Source of the DNA: a bacterium
Lineage (GTDB): Bacteria; Zixibacteria; MSB-5A5; CAIYYT01
Length of the DNA stretch: 64,000 bases
NCBI GenBank assembly: GCA_016708315.1
Contig: JADJGC010000023.1
Span: 811,182 to 875,181, forward strand
Direction: 5' to 3'
Shown: piece by piece, positions 9,000 through 16,982 of the stretch
Position numbering within the stretch: position 1 is the stretch's first letter
Layout: every line of letters starts with the position of its first letter
The notes under the pieces: generated by a model
The model's database searches: none
Told to the model about the DNA's origin: nothing
Seen by the model: only the letters and a program-made list of their open reading frames with translations
Position numbers and translations under genes: made by a program

Positions 9000-9938
9000 A
9001 TGAGACATATTGCAGCGGCAGTCGTCTGCTCGCTCTGTCTTGCAGTTTTCGGCGTTGATGCGCCGGTTATTGCAGGACAGCGCATTGCTGTGCTTTATTC
9101 AGACTCGACGAAGCATACCCAGAGGACTATCTCCGGCTTGGAGTGGTCGCTTAAAAGTTGCGACCCGCCTTGCGAGATGTTCCAACACTACCTTTCCGCC
9201 ATTGACGAAAAGCAGAAGAGCGAAGTCGCCGCACTGAAACCTGATATTCTCATTACCATCGGCAGCACCGCAACAGCTTTTGCTGACAAGAATTTCCCGG
9301 CGATACCAGTTGTGTTTGCCAAGGTGCTCAATCCGATTGAATCCGGCTTCATCAAGTCCTGGGATAATCCCGGCGGCCATGTTACGGGTGCTGCACTCGA
9401 CATTCCCGTTCTCCAACAGATTCAGAAGTTTTCAGCTGTCATACCAAGCCTCAAACGTATCGGTGTTGTCTACACCAGCAACTCGCAACGACTGGTGGAA
9501 GAAGCCCGCAAGGCTTGCGCCACACTGGGGCTTACACTGGTCGAAATCAAAATTGGCACGTCAAAGGAATTGCCGGCTGCGATCGATAGCCTCTGCCGCG
9601 TTGCCGATGGTATCTGGACAATAGCTGACGAGCTCCTATCCTCACCACAGTTCATCCGCCACACTCTCGTAGAGACCCTTCGCGCCAAGATTCCGATTAT
9701 GGGATTCAATCAGAATTTCGTCGAAAACGGCGCGCTCTTCTGTCTGGAAGCTGACTACAAGTTTATTGGGAGACAGGCCGGCGAATTAGCGTTGGCACTT
9801 ATGAACGGAAAAAGTGTTAGCACGATCAAGCCGACGGTTCCGGATGTTGTCTATCTCTACTTGAATCTCAAGTCGGGGAAACTACTTAACATAGACTTCG
9901 CACCCGAGTTGATCAGCGTTGCCAAGGAGACCTACTGA
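9000..9938 (+). CDS. ABC_sub_bind-family periplasmic binding protein
   Basis: About 312 residues with a signal peptide (MRHIAAAVVCSLCLAVFGVD). The family pattern of pfam04392 (TrpX-like) is visible: IAVLYSDSTK near the mature N-terminus, ILITIGSTATAFA, then IPVVFAKVLNP, IGVVYTSNSQ and IPIMGFNQNFVENGALFCL. These proteins bind small molecules, often amino-acid-like ligands, in the periplasm. No permease or ATPase gene follows; instead a histidine kinase overlaps its stop by one base (TGATG). It may therefore act as a ligand-binding partner of that kinase rather than a transporter component (inference). Confidence 0.82.
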   Translation: MRHIAAAVVCSLCLAVFGVDAPVIAGQRIAVLYSDSTKHTQRTISGLEWSLKSCDPPCEMFQHYLSAIDEKQKSEVAALKPDILITIGSTATAFADKNFPAIPVVFAKVLNPIESGFIKSWDNPGGHVTGAALDIPVLQQIQKFSAVIPSLKRIGVVYTSNSQRLVEEARKACATLGLTLVEIKIGTSKELPAAIDSLCRVADGIWTIADELLSSPQFIRHTLVETLRAKIPIMGFNQNFVENGALFCLEADYKFIGRQAGELALALMNGKSVSTIKPTVPDVVYLYLNLKSGKLLNIDFAPELISVAKETY

Positions 9939-11599
9939 TGTCACTGCTTAGATCATTGCATGACACTCTGGGCCTTAAGTGGCGGCTGATTCTCGGCGTA
10001 AGCGCGCTCTTGGTTGTGAGTTCGCTTCTGCTGTCGATGTTCCTGCTTGAGGAATTCTCTCAGACAGCAACTTATGGATTGAAGCAGCGGGGCAGTTCGC
10101 TGGCACGCAACCTGGCTCACAACGCCGAGTTTGGCGTCATGCTGGAAATCAGCTCCGAGCTCGACGGCTTGATTCAAGGTATGCGAACCGAACCGGATAT
10201 CCTGTTTGCCCAGATATACAACTCCGATGCCGTACTACTGGCGCAAGGGCTCAGTGATAACATCCCGGATTCCGTCATTCAATCAGACAAAGAATCTCTC
10301 GCTGTAAGCGACTCTTCCGGCAACAACGGACACAATGTCGAAACTCGCGAACTGATCTTGCCGAACGCCGGTGAATGCATTGAAGTCATCGCAACAGTCG
10401 TCGCTCATACGCCGGAAGTTTCGAAAGAAGAACTGGGATCGGCCAGCATCGCCAAGGAATCGAATCAACGGGGCGAGACTATTGGCTATGTTCGCATCGC
10501 GATCAGCGCAGGCGAAACCAAGGCAAAGATCGCTGAAACACGGCAAATGATCGTTTACTTCACACTGCTATTGGTGATGCTGGGTATTCTCCTCTCGGTC
10601 ACTCTTGTCAAGATGATCGCCAGTCCGATCAACACTCTTGTAGAAGCAACGGAACGGTTGGCTGCGGGCGATTTGTCCCAGCGCGTTCATGTTCAGACCG
10701 ACGCCGAACTTGAACGACTGGCGCTCGCGTTCAATACGATGTGCGACTCGCTCGAAAAGACTCAGAAAGAACTTGAGCTGCACAATCAGACATTGGAAGA
10801 AAAAGTCCGTGAGAGGACACAGAAGCTCGAAGAAGTTCAGAAACAGGTCATTCAGTCGGAGAAAATGGCCGCTGTCGGACAGCTCGCGGCAGGTGTTGCC
10901 CACGAGTTGAACAATCCGCTTGGTGGCATTCTCGGCTACGCGCAGTTTGCGCTTGAGAAACTCGCCGGTGGGCAATTGGTGGAAAAAGATTTCACCGCTT
11001 TCCAACGCTATCTATCAGACATCGAACTACAGGCGCGCCGCTGTAAGATGATTGTCAAGAATCTGCTAAAATTCAGCCGCTCGTCCGACAAAATGGAATT
11101 CGATCTAGTCGATGTCAACTCGGCGTTGGAAGAGACCTTTGTTTTCACCTCGCACCAATTGGGTATGAAGGATATTCATCTTGACGTGTCGCTTCAGCCG
11201 GGTCTTCCAAGAGTGCTCGGAAACGTCAATCTGCTCCAGCAGGTATTCACGAATATTCTGATAAACAGCATGCAGTCAATGCCTTCGGGCGGAGACCTGA
11301 GAGTGACAACAAGCTTCAACCCGCCGGTAGGAGAGTTTAGCGGCGCTGTCGAAATCTCCTTCACCGATAGCGGAGTGGGTATCCCGGAGGAAAACCGAAA
11401 CAAGATATTCGAGCCATTCTTCACAACCAAGAAGGTGGGTGAAGGTACCGGCCTGGGCCTGTCTGTTTCTTATGGAATCATCCGTGATCACGGCGGCGAC
11501 ATAAAACTCGATTCAACTGTCGGCACGGGCTCAACTTTCACGGTAGTTTTACCGATTGTAAGAGAGACAGCCAGAATAACAGCAAAAGCTACATCTTAG
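9938..11599 (+). CDS. Membrane sensor histidine kinase (periplasmic sensor, HAMP, HisKA, HATPase)
   Basis: 553 residues. A transmembrane helix at about 15-37, a periplasmic domain to about residue 200, a second helix at about 205-225, a HAMP domain at about 228-280 and a coiled-coil linker. The phosphorylated His is residue 322 in GVAHELNNPLGG. The ATP-binding domain shows the N-box (FTNILINSMQSM), G1 (FTDSGVGIPEENR), F-box (FEPFFTTK) and G2 (GTGLGLSVSYGI). The ATG overlaps the stop of the upstream binding protein, and AAGGAGA lies at 9924-9930. It heads a run of receiver proteins, its likely phosphate acceptors. Confidence 0.92.
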   Translation: MSLLRSLHDTLGLKWRLILGVSALLVVSSLLLSMFLLEEFSQTATYGLKQRGSSLARNLAHNAEFGVMLEISSELDGLIQGMRTEPDILFAQIYNSDAVLLAQGLSDNIPDSVIQSDKESLAVSDSSGNNGHNVETRELILPNAGECIEVIATVVAHTPEVSKEELGSASIAKESNQRGETIGYVRIAISAGETKAKIAETRQMIVYFTLLLVMLGILLSVTLVKMIASPINTLVEATERLAAGDLSQRVHVQTDAELERLALAFNTMCDSLEKTQKELELHNQTLEEKVRERTQKLEEVQKQVIQSEKMAAVGQLAAGVAHELNNPLGGILGYAQFALEKLAGGQLVEKDFTAFQRYLSDIELQARRCKMIVKNLLKFSRSSDKMEFDLVDVNSALEETFVFTSHQLGMKDIHLDVSLQPGLPRVLGNVNLLQQVFTNILINSMQSMPSGGDLRVTTSFNPPVGEFSGAVEISFTDSGVGIPEENRNKIFEPFFTTKKVGEGTGLGLSVSYGIIRDHGGDIKLDSTVGTGSTFTVVLPIVRETARITAKATS

Positions 11600-11620
11600 C
11601 TCAATAGGGACCTATAAATC

Positions 11621-11983
11621 ATGACGGACACTAGAAAGATTTTAGTCGTTGATGATGAGGAAGTTATGCGGGAGTTCCTGCTCGAAGTCTTTTCGACGCA
11701 GGAGCCGCTTGGGGCACATAACGGCGATGAAGCGCTGTTGATGATCAGCAACAACCCGGTTGGGCTCGTCATTACCGACCTCAAGATGCCCGGAATGGAC
11801 GGCTTGACACTGCTGAAAAAGATCAAGGAAACTGACAAGTCAATTAAGGTCATTGTAGTCACCGGCTACGCCTCGCTTCAGACAGCCTCTGAATGTATAC
11901 AGGCCGGCGCCAGTGACTTTCTCAAGAAGCCTTTTTCAATTGAACAAATTCGAAAGGCTGTGCACGCGGCAGTAGGATCATGA
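11621..11983 (+). CDS. Single-domain response regulator (receiver only)
   Basis: 120 residues forming one CheY-like domain and nothing else: acidic pair in ILVVDDEE, phospho-acceptor Asp in VITDLKMPGMDG, switch Thr in VVTGYAS and Lys in FLKKPFS. There is no DNA-binding domain, so it probably works by protein contact or phosphorelay. It begins 21 bases after the kinase gene and overlaps the next receiver gene by 4 bases (ATGA), so the set is translationally coupled. Confidence 0.9.
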   Translation: MTDTRKILVVDDEEVMREFLLEVFSTQEPLGAHNGDEALLMISNNPVGLVITDLKMPGMDGLTLLKKIKETDKSIKVIVVTGYASLQTASECIQAGASDFLKKPFSIEQIRKAVHAAVGS

Positions 11984-12423
11984 TGAATCACGGCAACCGC
12001 CAAATTCGCAGCGTTCTCGTCGTTGACGACACGGAGATCATCCGCGATCTATTAGTGGATGTACTGCGCAACGACGGCTATGTGGTCGACAAGGCCACCA
12101 ATGGCATCGAAGCGGTTGAGATGGTTGCCAAACAACATTTTGATCTGGTCTTTACGGACATGCATATGCCGCGGCAGGATGGTCTCACAACCGCGAAGAA
12201 AGTGCATGAAACCGATCCGGCCACATTCGTAATCGTTACTGACAGCTATCCAGACAAGTTAAGCCACGCGACACTCAACCAGGCTGTCGTCGGCACCATT
12301 TGCAAACCGTTCGATTTGGCAGAACTTCGAGCGGTATTACAGCGGGTCGAAGAAATCGCCGCTTCAAAAAGCGCATCGAAGCAAGGAGCGACAAAATCGC
12401 CAGCGAAAGTGCTCGAATCTTAA
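11980..12423 (+). CDS. Single-domain response regulator, second copy
   Basis: 147 residues, one receiver domain: VLVVDDTE, phospho-acceptor in VFTDMHMPRQDGLTT, switch region VIVTDSY and ICKPFDL. The last 25 residues are a Lys/Ser/Ala-rich tail (SKSASKQGATKSPAKV). It may start at either of two ATGs, 11980 or 11983. The tail overlaps, in another frame, the beginning of the hybrid receiver-kinase gene. See the finding on how that downstream frame is started. Confidence 0.88.
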   Translation: MMNHGNRQIRSVLVVDDTEIIRDLLVDVLRNDGYVVDKATNGIEAVEMVAKQHFDLVFTDMHMPRQDGLTTAKKVHETDPATFVIVTDSYPDKLSHATLNQAVVGTICKPFDLAELRAVLQRVEEIAASKSASKQGATKSPAKVLES

Positions 12424-14093
12424 TTGTAGACGACGAAGAAATTGTACTCCATTTTGCCAGCGACGCTCTCTCAACCGTCGGGCATACGATTTCGTCTACC
12501 TCTATTCCCAAGGAAGCTCTGCGTCTGATCAGCTCGGAGAAATTTGATTTCCTTCTGACTGATATTAAGATGCCGGAGATGGATGGCATCACTCTGGCTA
12601 AGAAGGCGCTCGAGGCCGATCCGGAGATCGGGATTCTCTTCATGACCGGTTATGCCGATGTTGAGACCGCTAAGAAAGCAATCGCGACCGGCGCTTACGA
12701 CTACATCATGAAGCCGTTCGAGCTTCCCGAAATTCGCAATTCCGTCAATGCCGCATACGCCAAACGCAAAGAGATTCAGAAGAAGCAGGGTTCCAACGGC
12801 CTCCAGCATCTCTCCGAATTGATGGGTGCACTCTACACCACCGGCGATGCCGAATCTCTGACTGGGTTAATTCTTCGTTTTGCCTTATTCCATTTCAGTC
12901 TGCAGGAAGGCCTGGTCTTCTTCCATAACAAGGGCGCCGACCAACTGCGCATTACGATGGGAAAGAGCGACGGAAACATCATCAACGCTACAATAGATGG
13001 TTTTCCAATCAGCAATTTCCCGCGTGATCTAATCGAAGGCGGTGAAACAGAATATTCCGGCAGCATCGATCGCCATCCATTTCTCTCGCAGCTTTCTTCC
13101 AATGAATCATGCTCCCATATTTGCGAAGCACTGCGCGCCGGCAAGGGCACTCTTTGCTTCTTCTCGTTGCCTGCAACCGAAAAACTGAAACTGATACTGG
13201 TGGTCCGCACTGATGCAGAGATGACCGTCAATGAAGTGGATCGACAGATGCTGACGGTACTGCTCAGTTTGAGTTCCATTTCGCTTGATAACCTGATCCT
13301 GCTGCAAGAGGCACGAGACGCCATGAGCCGTCTCGAGGATTTCAAGGATCATCTCGTCGGACTCGAACGCGCAGCTACTCAAGGCATGATGTCTTCTGAA
13401 ATCGCCCATGAACTCAACAACTTCATCGCGATCATTCTCTCCAACGTCGAATTGTTCGAAATGAAGGCGGCTGGCACCTATCCGGAAACTTCAGTGAAGT
13501 ACCTGGAGAACGTGAAGAAAAATATTGGCAAGTTCGAGAAGTTCACGAATTCGCTTTCGGATGCCGGCAAGCTTGACACGAAGAGGCACACCGCCGATCT
13601 GAATGTCATGATTAACGAAATCGTCACATTTGCGCGCCATCAGAAACGCTTCGGAAAGATCATCATTGATCTCGACCTCGATCTGAACTTGCCGCCGGTC
13701 TTGATCGATCAGTCGCAGATTCAACAAGTTCTCTACAACATGCTCAATAATGCCGCTGACGCCATCGGCGCCGACAGGCGCGACGGACAAATCAAGCTCA
13801 CAACCAAGTACGACAAGGAAAAACACGAATTTGCCCTCGTCGTAGTCGACAATGGTTGTGGATTCAGCCAGGAAAATCTGCAGAAAGCGTTCCGCGATCG
13901 ATTCACCACGAAAGAGCATGGCCACGGATTCGGGCTGACAGTTATTCGCAAGGTCATCCGTAACCACGGCGGAAACATCGTCGTCGATTCCCAGCCGAAT
14001 GCCGGTGCAACTATCACAATTACCGTCCCAATCGCCGATCCGGCTACGGCACACGAATCGACCGGTCGTATCCCGATTGCAGCAACGACATAA
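12396..14093 (+). CDS. Hybrid protein: N-terminal receiver plus C-terminal histidine kinase
   Basis: About 565 residues from the proposed start. Residues 7-125 are a receiver (ILIVDDEEIV, phospho-Asp in LLTDIKMPEMDG, FMTGYAD, IMKPFEL). A GAF-like or unassigned middle follows, then HisKA with His in SEIAHELNNFIAI and an ATPase domain with N-box YNMLNNAADAIG, G1 VVDNGCGFSQ and G2 GHGFGLTV. It has no transmembrane helix. No ATG or GTG begins the frame. The best-placed initiator is ATC at 12396, 7 bases after AAGGAG (12383-12388). A TTG at 12300 would add 32 Arg-rich residues unlike a receiver N-terminus. A -1 slip from the overlapping upstream gene is another option. Confidence 0.85.
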   Translation: MASESARILIVDDEEIVLHFASDALSTVGHTISSTSIPKEALRLISSEKFDFLLTDIKMPEMDGITLAKKALEADPEIGILFMTGYADVETAKKAIATGAYDYIMKPFELPEIRNSVNAAYAKRKEIQKKQGSNGLQHLSELMGALYTTGDAESLTGLILRFALFHFSLQEGLVFFHNKGADQLRITMGKSDGNIINATIDGFPISNFPRDLIEGGETEYSGSIDRHPFLSQLSSNESCSHICEALRAGKGTLCFFSLPATEKLKLILVVRTDAEMTVNEVDRQMLTVLLSLSSISLDNLILLQEARDAMSRLEDFKDHLVGLERAATQGMMSSEIAHELNNFIAIILSNVELFEMKAAGTYPETSVKYLENVKKNIGKFEKFTNSLSDAGKLDTKRHTADLNVMINEIVTFARHQKRFGKIIIDLDLDLNLPPVLIDQSQIQQVLYNMLNNAADAIGADRRDGQIKLTTKYDKEKHEFALVVVDNGCGFSQENLQKAFRDRFTTKEHGHGFGLTVIRKVIRNHGGNIVVDSQPNAGATITITVPIADPATAHESTGRIPIAATT

Positions 14094-14108
14094 TCTCCAC
14101 AAATAAGA

Positions 14109-14132
14109 AAGCCCCGGCATTAACCGAGGCTT
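14109..14132. terminator. Bidirectional terminator-like hairpin
   Basis: AAGCC-C-CGG pairs with CCG-A-GGCTT around a 6-nt loop, with one mismatch. On the minus strand it is followed by CTTTCTTATTT. It sits between the converging hybrid kinase and FmdB genes and may end both. Confidence 0.65.
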
Positions 14133-14177
14133 CAATACTCTTGGTAACGCGAGCGACCGCCCGCTGATTTCTTACTG

Positions 14178-14375
14178 TCAGGAATACTTGGATTTCCCGC
14201 ATCCGCAACCGGAGGACTTCGCTTTACTGCCACCCGATGCAAATGTCGAGAAAAGTCTTTCCAGGCGATCTGAGGCACAATGCGGACAGTGTTGCTCATC
14301 CGCATATCGTTCGCTCGTAACTAACAAATCGAACTTGCGACCGCATTCCTTGCAGGAATATTCATAAATCGGCAT
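14178..14375 (-). CDS. FmdB-type zinc ribbon protein
   Basis: 65 residues beginning MPIYEYSCKECGRKFDLL, the typical start of the FmdB/CxxC regulatory family, with a second pair in CPHC and a Gly/Ser/Cys-rich tail (SSGCGCGKSKYS). Two CxxC knuckles should bind one zinc ion. The ATG at 14375 has an AAAGG ribosome site 7 bases upstream and begins 1 base after the stop of the DUF6132-like frame, so the two are probably coupled. The role of this family is poorly defined; a regulatory role was proposed for the founding member. Confidence 0.88.
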   Translation of the reverse strand: MPIYEYSCKECGRKFDLLVTSERYADEQHCPHCASDRLERLFSTFASGGSKAKSSGCGCGKSKYS

Positions 14376-14376
14376 G

Positions 14377-14568
14377 CTAAACCTTTCCCTCGCTGAACCA
14401 GGCACCTAATAAGGCTCCGAAGACTGCTCCATAAACTGTTGACGCCACCGGCGACGAAGTCAGCATTCAGGTGCCCGTTCGGCAACCAATAAAATAGTAG
14501 TAAGCGTAACCGGCGCCTGCCAGCACAACGCTTGGAACCGCTATCATTGCAACTTTCTTCATATTCAT
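14377..14568 (-). CDS. DUF6132-like small membrane protein with in-frame TGA at a conserved Cys (possible selenoprotein)
   Basis: Reading from ATG 14568, 33 codons give MNMKKVAMIAVPSVVLAGAG, then YAYYYFIGCRTGT, then TGA (14469-14467). Without any change of frame it continues MLTSSPVASTVYGAVFGALL to TAG at 14377. The family (as I remember it, DUF6132) has a first helix, the motif YYYFIGCxxGTC, then I/LTSxP and a second glycine-rich helix. The TGA falls exactly on the second cysteine. The part after it keeps the family pattern and runs to 1 base before the FmdB gene. A hairpin like a bacterial SECIS follows the TGA. Either it encodes selenocysteine, or it carries a nonsense change or base error. 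AAGGA lies 11 bases before the ATG. Confidence 0.6.
14436..14463 (-). promoter_or_regulatory. Hairpin with bacterial SECIS-like geometry
   Basis: On the minus strand, 3 bases after the TGA, a bulged stem CTG...CAG encloses a CGCC/GGCG stem capped by the 3-nt loop GGT. The loop starts 17 bases after the TGA and begins with G. Known bacterial SECIS elements have a small apical loop with G in its first two positions about 16-37 bases past the UGA. The fit is a pattern match only. Confidence 0.35.
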
Positions 14569-14739
14569 ATACTTCGACGTCCTTGCGTGGGAATATAACC
14601 TCTAATCACCCTTCTAACAAGAAACTTGACCTCCTGTTCCATAAGCCTATCGAGCATGCCCCGATTGGTTCCCGTCAGCCAAAAACCGCTTGCTGGCGTT
14701 GGCGAAACCACGTATCGTGCGGATTATCAAGGAGTTGAA

Positions 14740-15204
14740 ATGAAACTGGAACTAAAACGAATTTCGCTCTGGGCGACGATCAAGATCTCCTTCCTGATCA
14801 ACCTCGTGTTCGGCTTTATCGTCGGCTGCTTCTACGCCCTCCTGTTGCTCATGATCTCATCAATGCCTTCGGCAGCATTTCGCGACAGCGAGTTTGACCA
14901 ATTGTCCAGTATGTTCGGGGTATTAGCGATATTTGTCCCGTTCTTCGTTGCTTTCTTCGCCGCGATAATCAACACCATTTTCGCATTTATACTGGTGGTC
15001 GTTTACAATTTCTCGGCAAGAACAATGGGCGGACTCGAACTGGACTTCGCTTCCATTATTGAGTCGACCACCACTCTGGCGCCAATCGCACCAGTCCCTG
15101 CGCCAATACCGACAACTCCTCCCGCACCACAACCGGAACCGCCGTCGACTCAACCGCCGGACGACCAGACTCCAACCGAACCATCACAGGATTATCGACT
15201 ATGA
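14740..15204 (+). CDS. Small two-helix membrane protein resembling DUF3566, with Pro-rich tail
   Basis: 154 residues. The opening (ELKRISLWATIKISFLINLV) resembles the start of DUF3566-type membrane proteins. Two hydrophobic helices lie at about 15-40 and 65-95, and the last 45 residues are a Pro/Thr/Gln-rich cytoplasmic or exposed tail (PAPIPTTPPAPQPEPPSTQ). The ATG at 14740 is chosen for AAGGAG 5 bases upstream; an earlier in-frame ATG has none. The stop overlaps the gltX start (ATGA), so they are coupled. No function is known. Confidence 0.7.
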   Translation: MKLELKRISLWATIKISFLINLVFGFIVGCFYALLLLMISSMPSAAFRDSEFDQLSSMFGVLAIFVPFFVAFFAAIINTIFAFILVVVYNFSARTMGGLELDFASIIESTTTLAPIAPVPAPIPTTPPAPQPEPPSTQPPDDQTPTEPSQDYRL

Positions 15205-16652
15205 ATTCAAATCAAGTCCGCGTGCGAATTGCACCTTCGCCGACCGGATATTTCCACGTCGGCACTGCGCGCACAGCAATATTCAATTGGCTTTACGCCC
15301 GCCATCACGGCGGCAAGTTTCTCCTTCGTATCGAGGATACCGACCAGGAGCGATCGAAAACGGAATTTGTCGATGTCATCCTCAATGGATTGCGTTGGCT
15401 GGGACTGAACTGGGACGAAGAGATCGTTTACCAATCAACTCGTCTGCACACCTACGGTCCGTTTGCTCATCAGTTGGTTGAAATGGGCAAAGCCTATCGC
15501 TGTTTTTGCTCTGCCGAAGATTTACAACGCAAGCGCGAAGCCGCTCAAGCTGCCAAGACTGACTATCACTATGAACGCACTTGCCGCGACTTATCTGAAT
15601 CACAAGTCGCTGAAAATCTCGCCGCAGGCAAACCATTTGTCATCAGGCTGAAGCTCCCGCTGAGCGGCATTGCGCATTTTGATGATGTCGTGCTTGGCAA
15701 AATGGAAAAAGACTATCACGACCTCGATGACTTCATCATCCTCAAGACCGATGGCAACGCGATCTACAATTTTGCCGTCGTGATGGATGATCACGACATG
15801 GGCATTACGCATGTAATTCGCGGCAACGATCATATTACCAATACCTTCCTGCAGAAAGAAATCTATCAGGCGTTCGGCTGGCAATTGCCGATCTTCGGAC
15901 ACCTGTCGTTGATACTTCGCCCGGACAAAACCAAGGTCTCGAAACGTAAAGGCGACAAGAGTGTTGATGAGTACCAAAACGAGGGTTATCTGCCTGAGTC
16001 GATTCTGAATTTCCTGGCGTTGCTGGGTTGGTCGCCAAAAGATGATCGCGAGAAGATGACGCGACAGGAACTGATCGATGCGTTTGCTCTCGAAGGCATT
16101 AACGCTTCGAACGCAATTTTCAATCCGGAAAAACTGACGTGGCTAAACGGCCAATACATCATGGAGAAGACCGATCATCAGCTGGCGGAAATGGTCGCGC
16201 CGTTGTTAGTCGAAGCCGGACTCACGACGAAGTATTACTTGGAGACTCGCTGGCAATGGTTGATGAAGATCATGGGAATGCTGAAAGAGCGCTGCAAACT
16301 TGTCACGGAGTTCGTGCCGGCCTGCACTTACTTCTTTGTCGACAACTTCCAGTATGATGAAAAAGGCGCCCAAAAGGCATTCACAAAAGACGCCGCGGTT
16401 CACATGACAAAACTCGCCGAGAAATTCGCAGCAATCAGCGATTTCACGCACGATTCGGCTGAAGCTGCCCTTCGTAGTCTTGCCGAAGAATTGGGCGTAA
16501 AACCCGCGGTCTTGATTCACCCGACCCGACTGGCAGCCAGCGGTGTGACCGGAGGGCCGTCGCTCTTTGGTATGCTTGAAGCTATCGGCAAGGAACGAGT
16601 TGTCGCACGACTTCGTCGCGCCGTAGAATACATTGAAAGTCACGCCTCGTAG
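15201..16652 (+). CDS. gltX: Glutamyl-tRNA synthetase
   Basis: 483 residues, the normal length. It charges tRNA-Glu with glutamate (class I synthetase). The HIGH-like motif is in PSPTGYFHVGTART near residue 10. The glutamate-binding region has FLLRIEDTDQERS, GITHVIRGNDH lies mid-protein, and the KMSKS-like loop is KTKVSKRKGD. The C-terminal helical anticodon-binding domain is intact and includes VKPAVLIHPTRLAASG. A zinc-site segment (YRCFCSAEDL) is present. Translation is coupled to the upstream small membrane protein through a 4-base overlap. Confidence 0.97.
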   Translation: MNSNQVRVRIAPSPTGYFHVGTARTAIFNWLYARHHGGKFLLRIEDTDQERSKTEFVDVILNGLRWLGLNWDEEIVYQSTRLHTYGPFAHQLVEMGKAYRCFCSAEDLQRKREAAQAAKTDYHYERTCRDLSESQVAENLAAGKPFVIRLKLPLSGIAHFDDVVLGKMEKDYHDLDDFIILKTDGNAIYNFAVVMDDHDMGITHVIRGNDHITNTFLQKEIYQAFGWQLPIFGHLSLILRPDKTKVSKRKGDKSVDEYQNEGYLPESILNFLALLGWSPKDDREKMTRQELIDAFALEGINASNAIFNPEKLTWLNGQYIMEKTDHQLAEMVAPLLVEAGLTTKYYLETRWQWLMKIMGMLKERCKLVTEFVPACTYFFVDNFQYDEKGAQKAFTKDAAVHMTKLAEKFAAISDFTHDSAEAALRSLAEELGVKPAVLIHPTRLAASGVTGGPSLFGMLEAIGKERVVARLRRAVEYIESHAS

Positions 16653-16694
16653 ATTCGCACCGGCCGACGGTGCTATAGAAGAGAGGAGCCAAGA

Positions 16695-16856
16695 ATGGCA
16701 AACAAGATAGCTGCCCTAAAGCGCGAGATCGAGAATCTCGAAACAGAATACGCGCAGGCACAGAAACGACCGCAGCCGGATCACAAGCAGATTGATCACC
16801 TTTACAAGAAACTCAAAAAGGCGAAGAAAGAACTGCTGGAGCTGGAAGCCAAGTAG
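16695..16856 (+). CDS. 53-residue coiled-coil protein
   Basis: Begins MANKIAALKREIENLETEYA and continues with a second charged helix (QIDHLYKKLKKAKKELLELE). Heptad-like spacing of Leu/Ile and high Lys/Glu indicate a helical hairpin or coiled coil. AGGAG precedes the ATG by about 6 bases. It lies 42 bases after gltX and before a terminator, so it may share the gltX transcript. It vaguely recalls the YdcH/DUF465 family, but I cannot assign it. Confidence 0.65.
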   Translation: MANKIAALKREIENLETEYAQAQKRPQPDHKQIDHLYKKLKKAKKELLELEAK

Positions 16857-16895
16857 TCTCGGCAATCCAGAATCATCATTTCCCACAAAAGTGAA

Positions 16896-16920
16896 CCGGG
16901 CAGACTTGTGATCCGCCCGG
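16896..16920. terminator. Terminator-like hairpin between converging genes
   Basis: CCGGGC pairs with GCCCGG around a 13-nt loop that can partly pair. It sits between the coiled-coil gene and the end of the minus-strand beta-helix gene. T-runs on either side are weak. Confidence 0.5.
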
Positions 16921-16982
16921 CTTAGTCTCGACACTGATCAACGTCCTCACAACATCAGCTCGAGATGTAGTAATCTTGCCCG

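Noticed and set aside
12300..12395. TTG at 12300 as the start of the receiver-kinase hybrid
   Set aside because: The added 32 residues are Arg-rich out-of-frame sequence of the upstream receiver gene, no ribosome site precedes the TTG, and the protein already begins as a normal receiver at ATC 12396.
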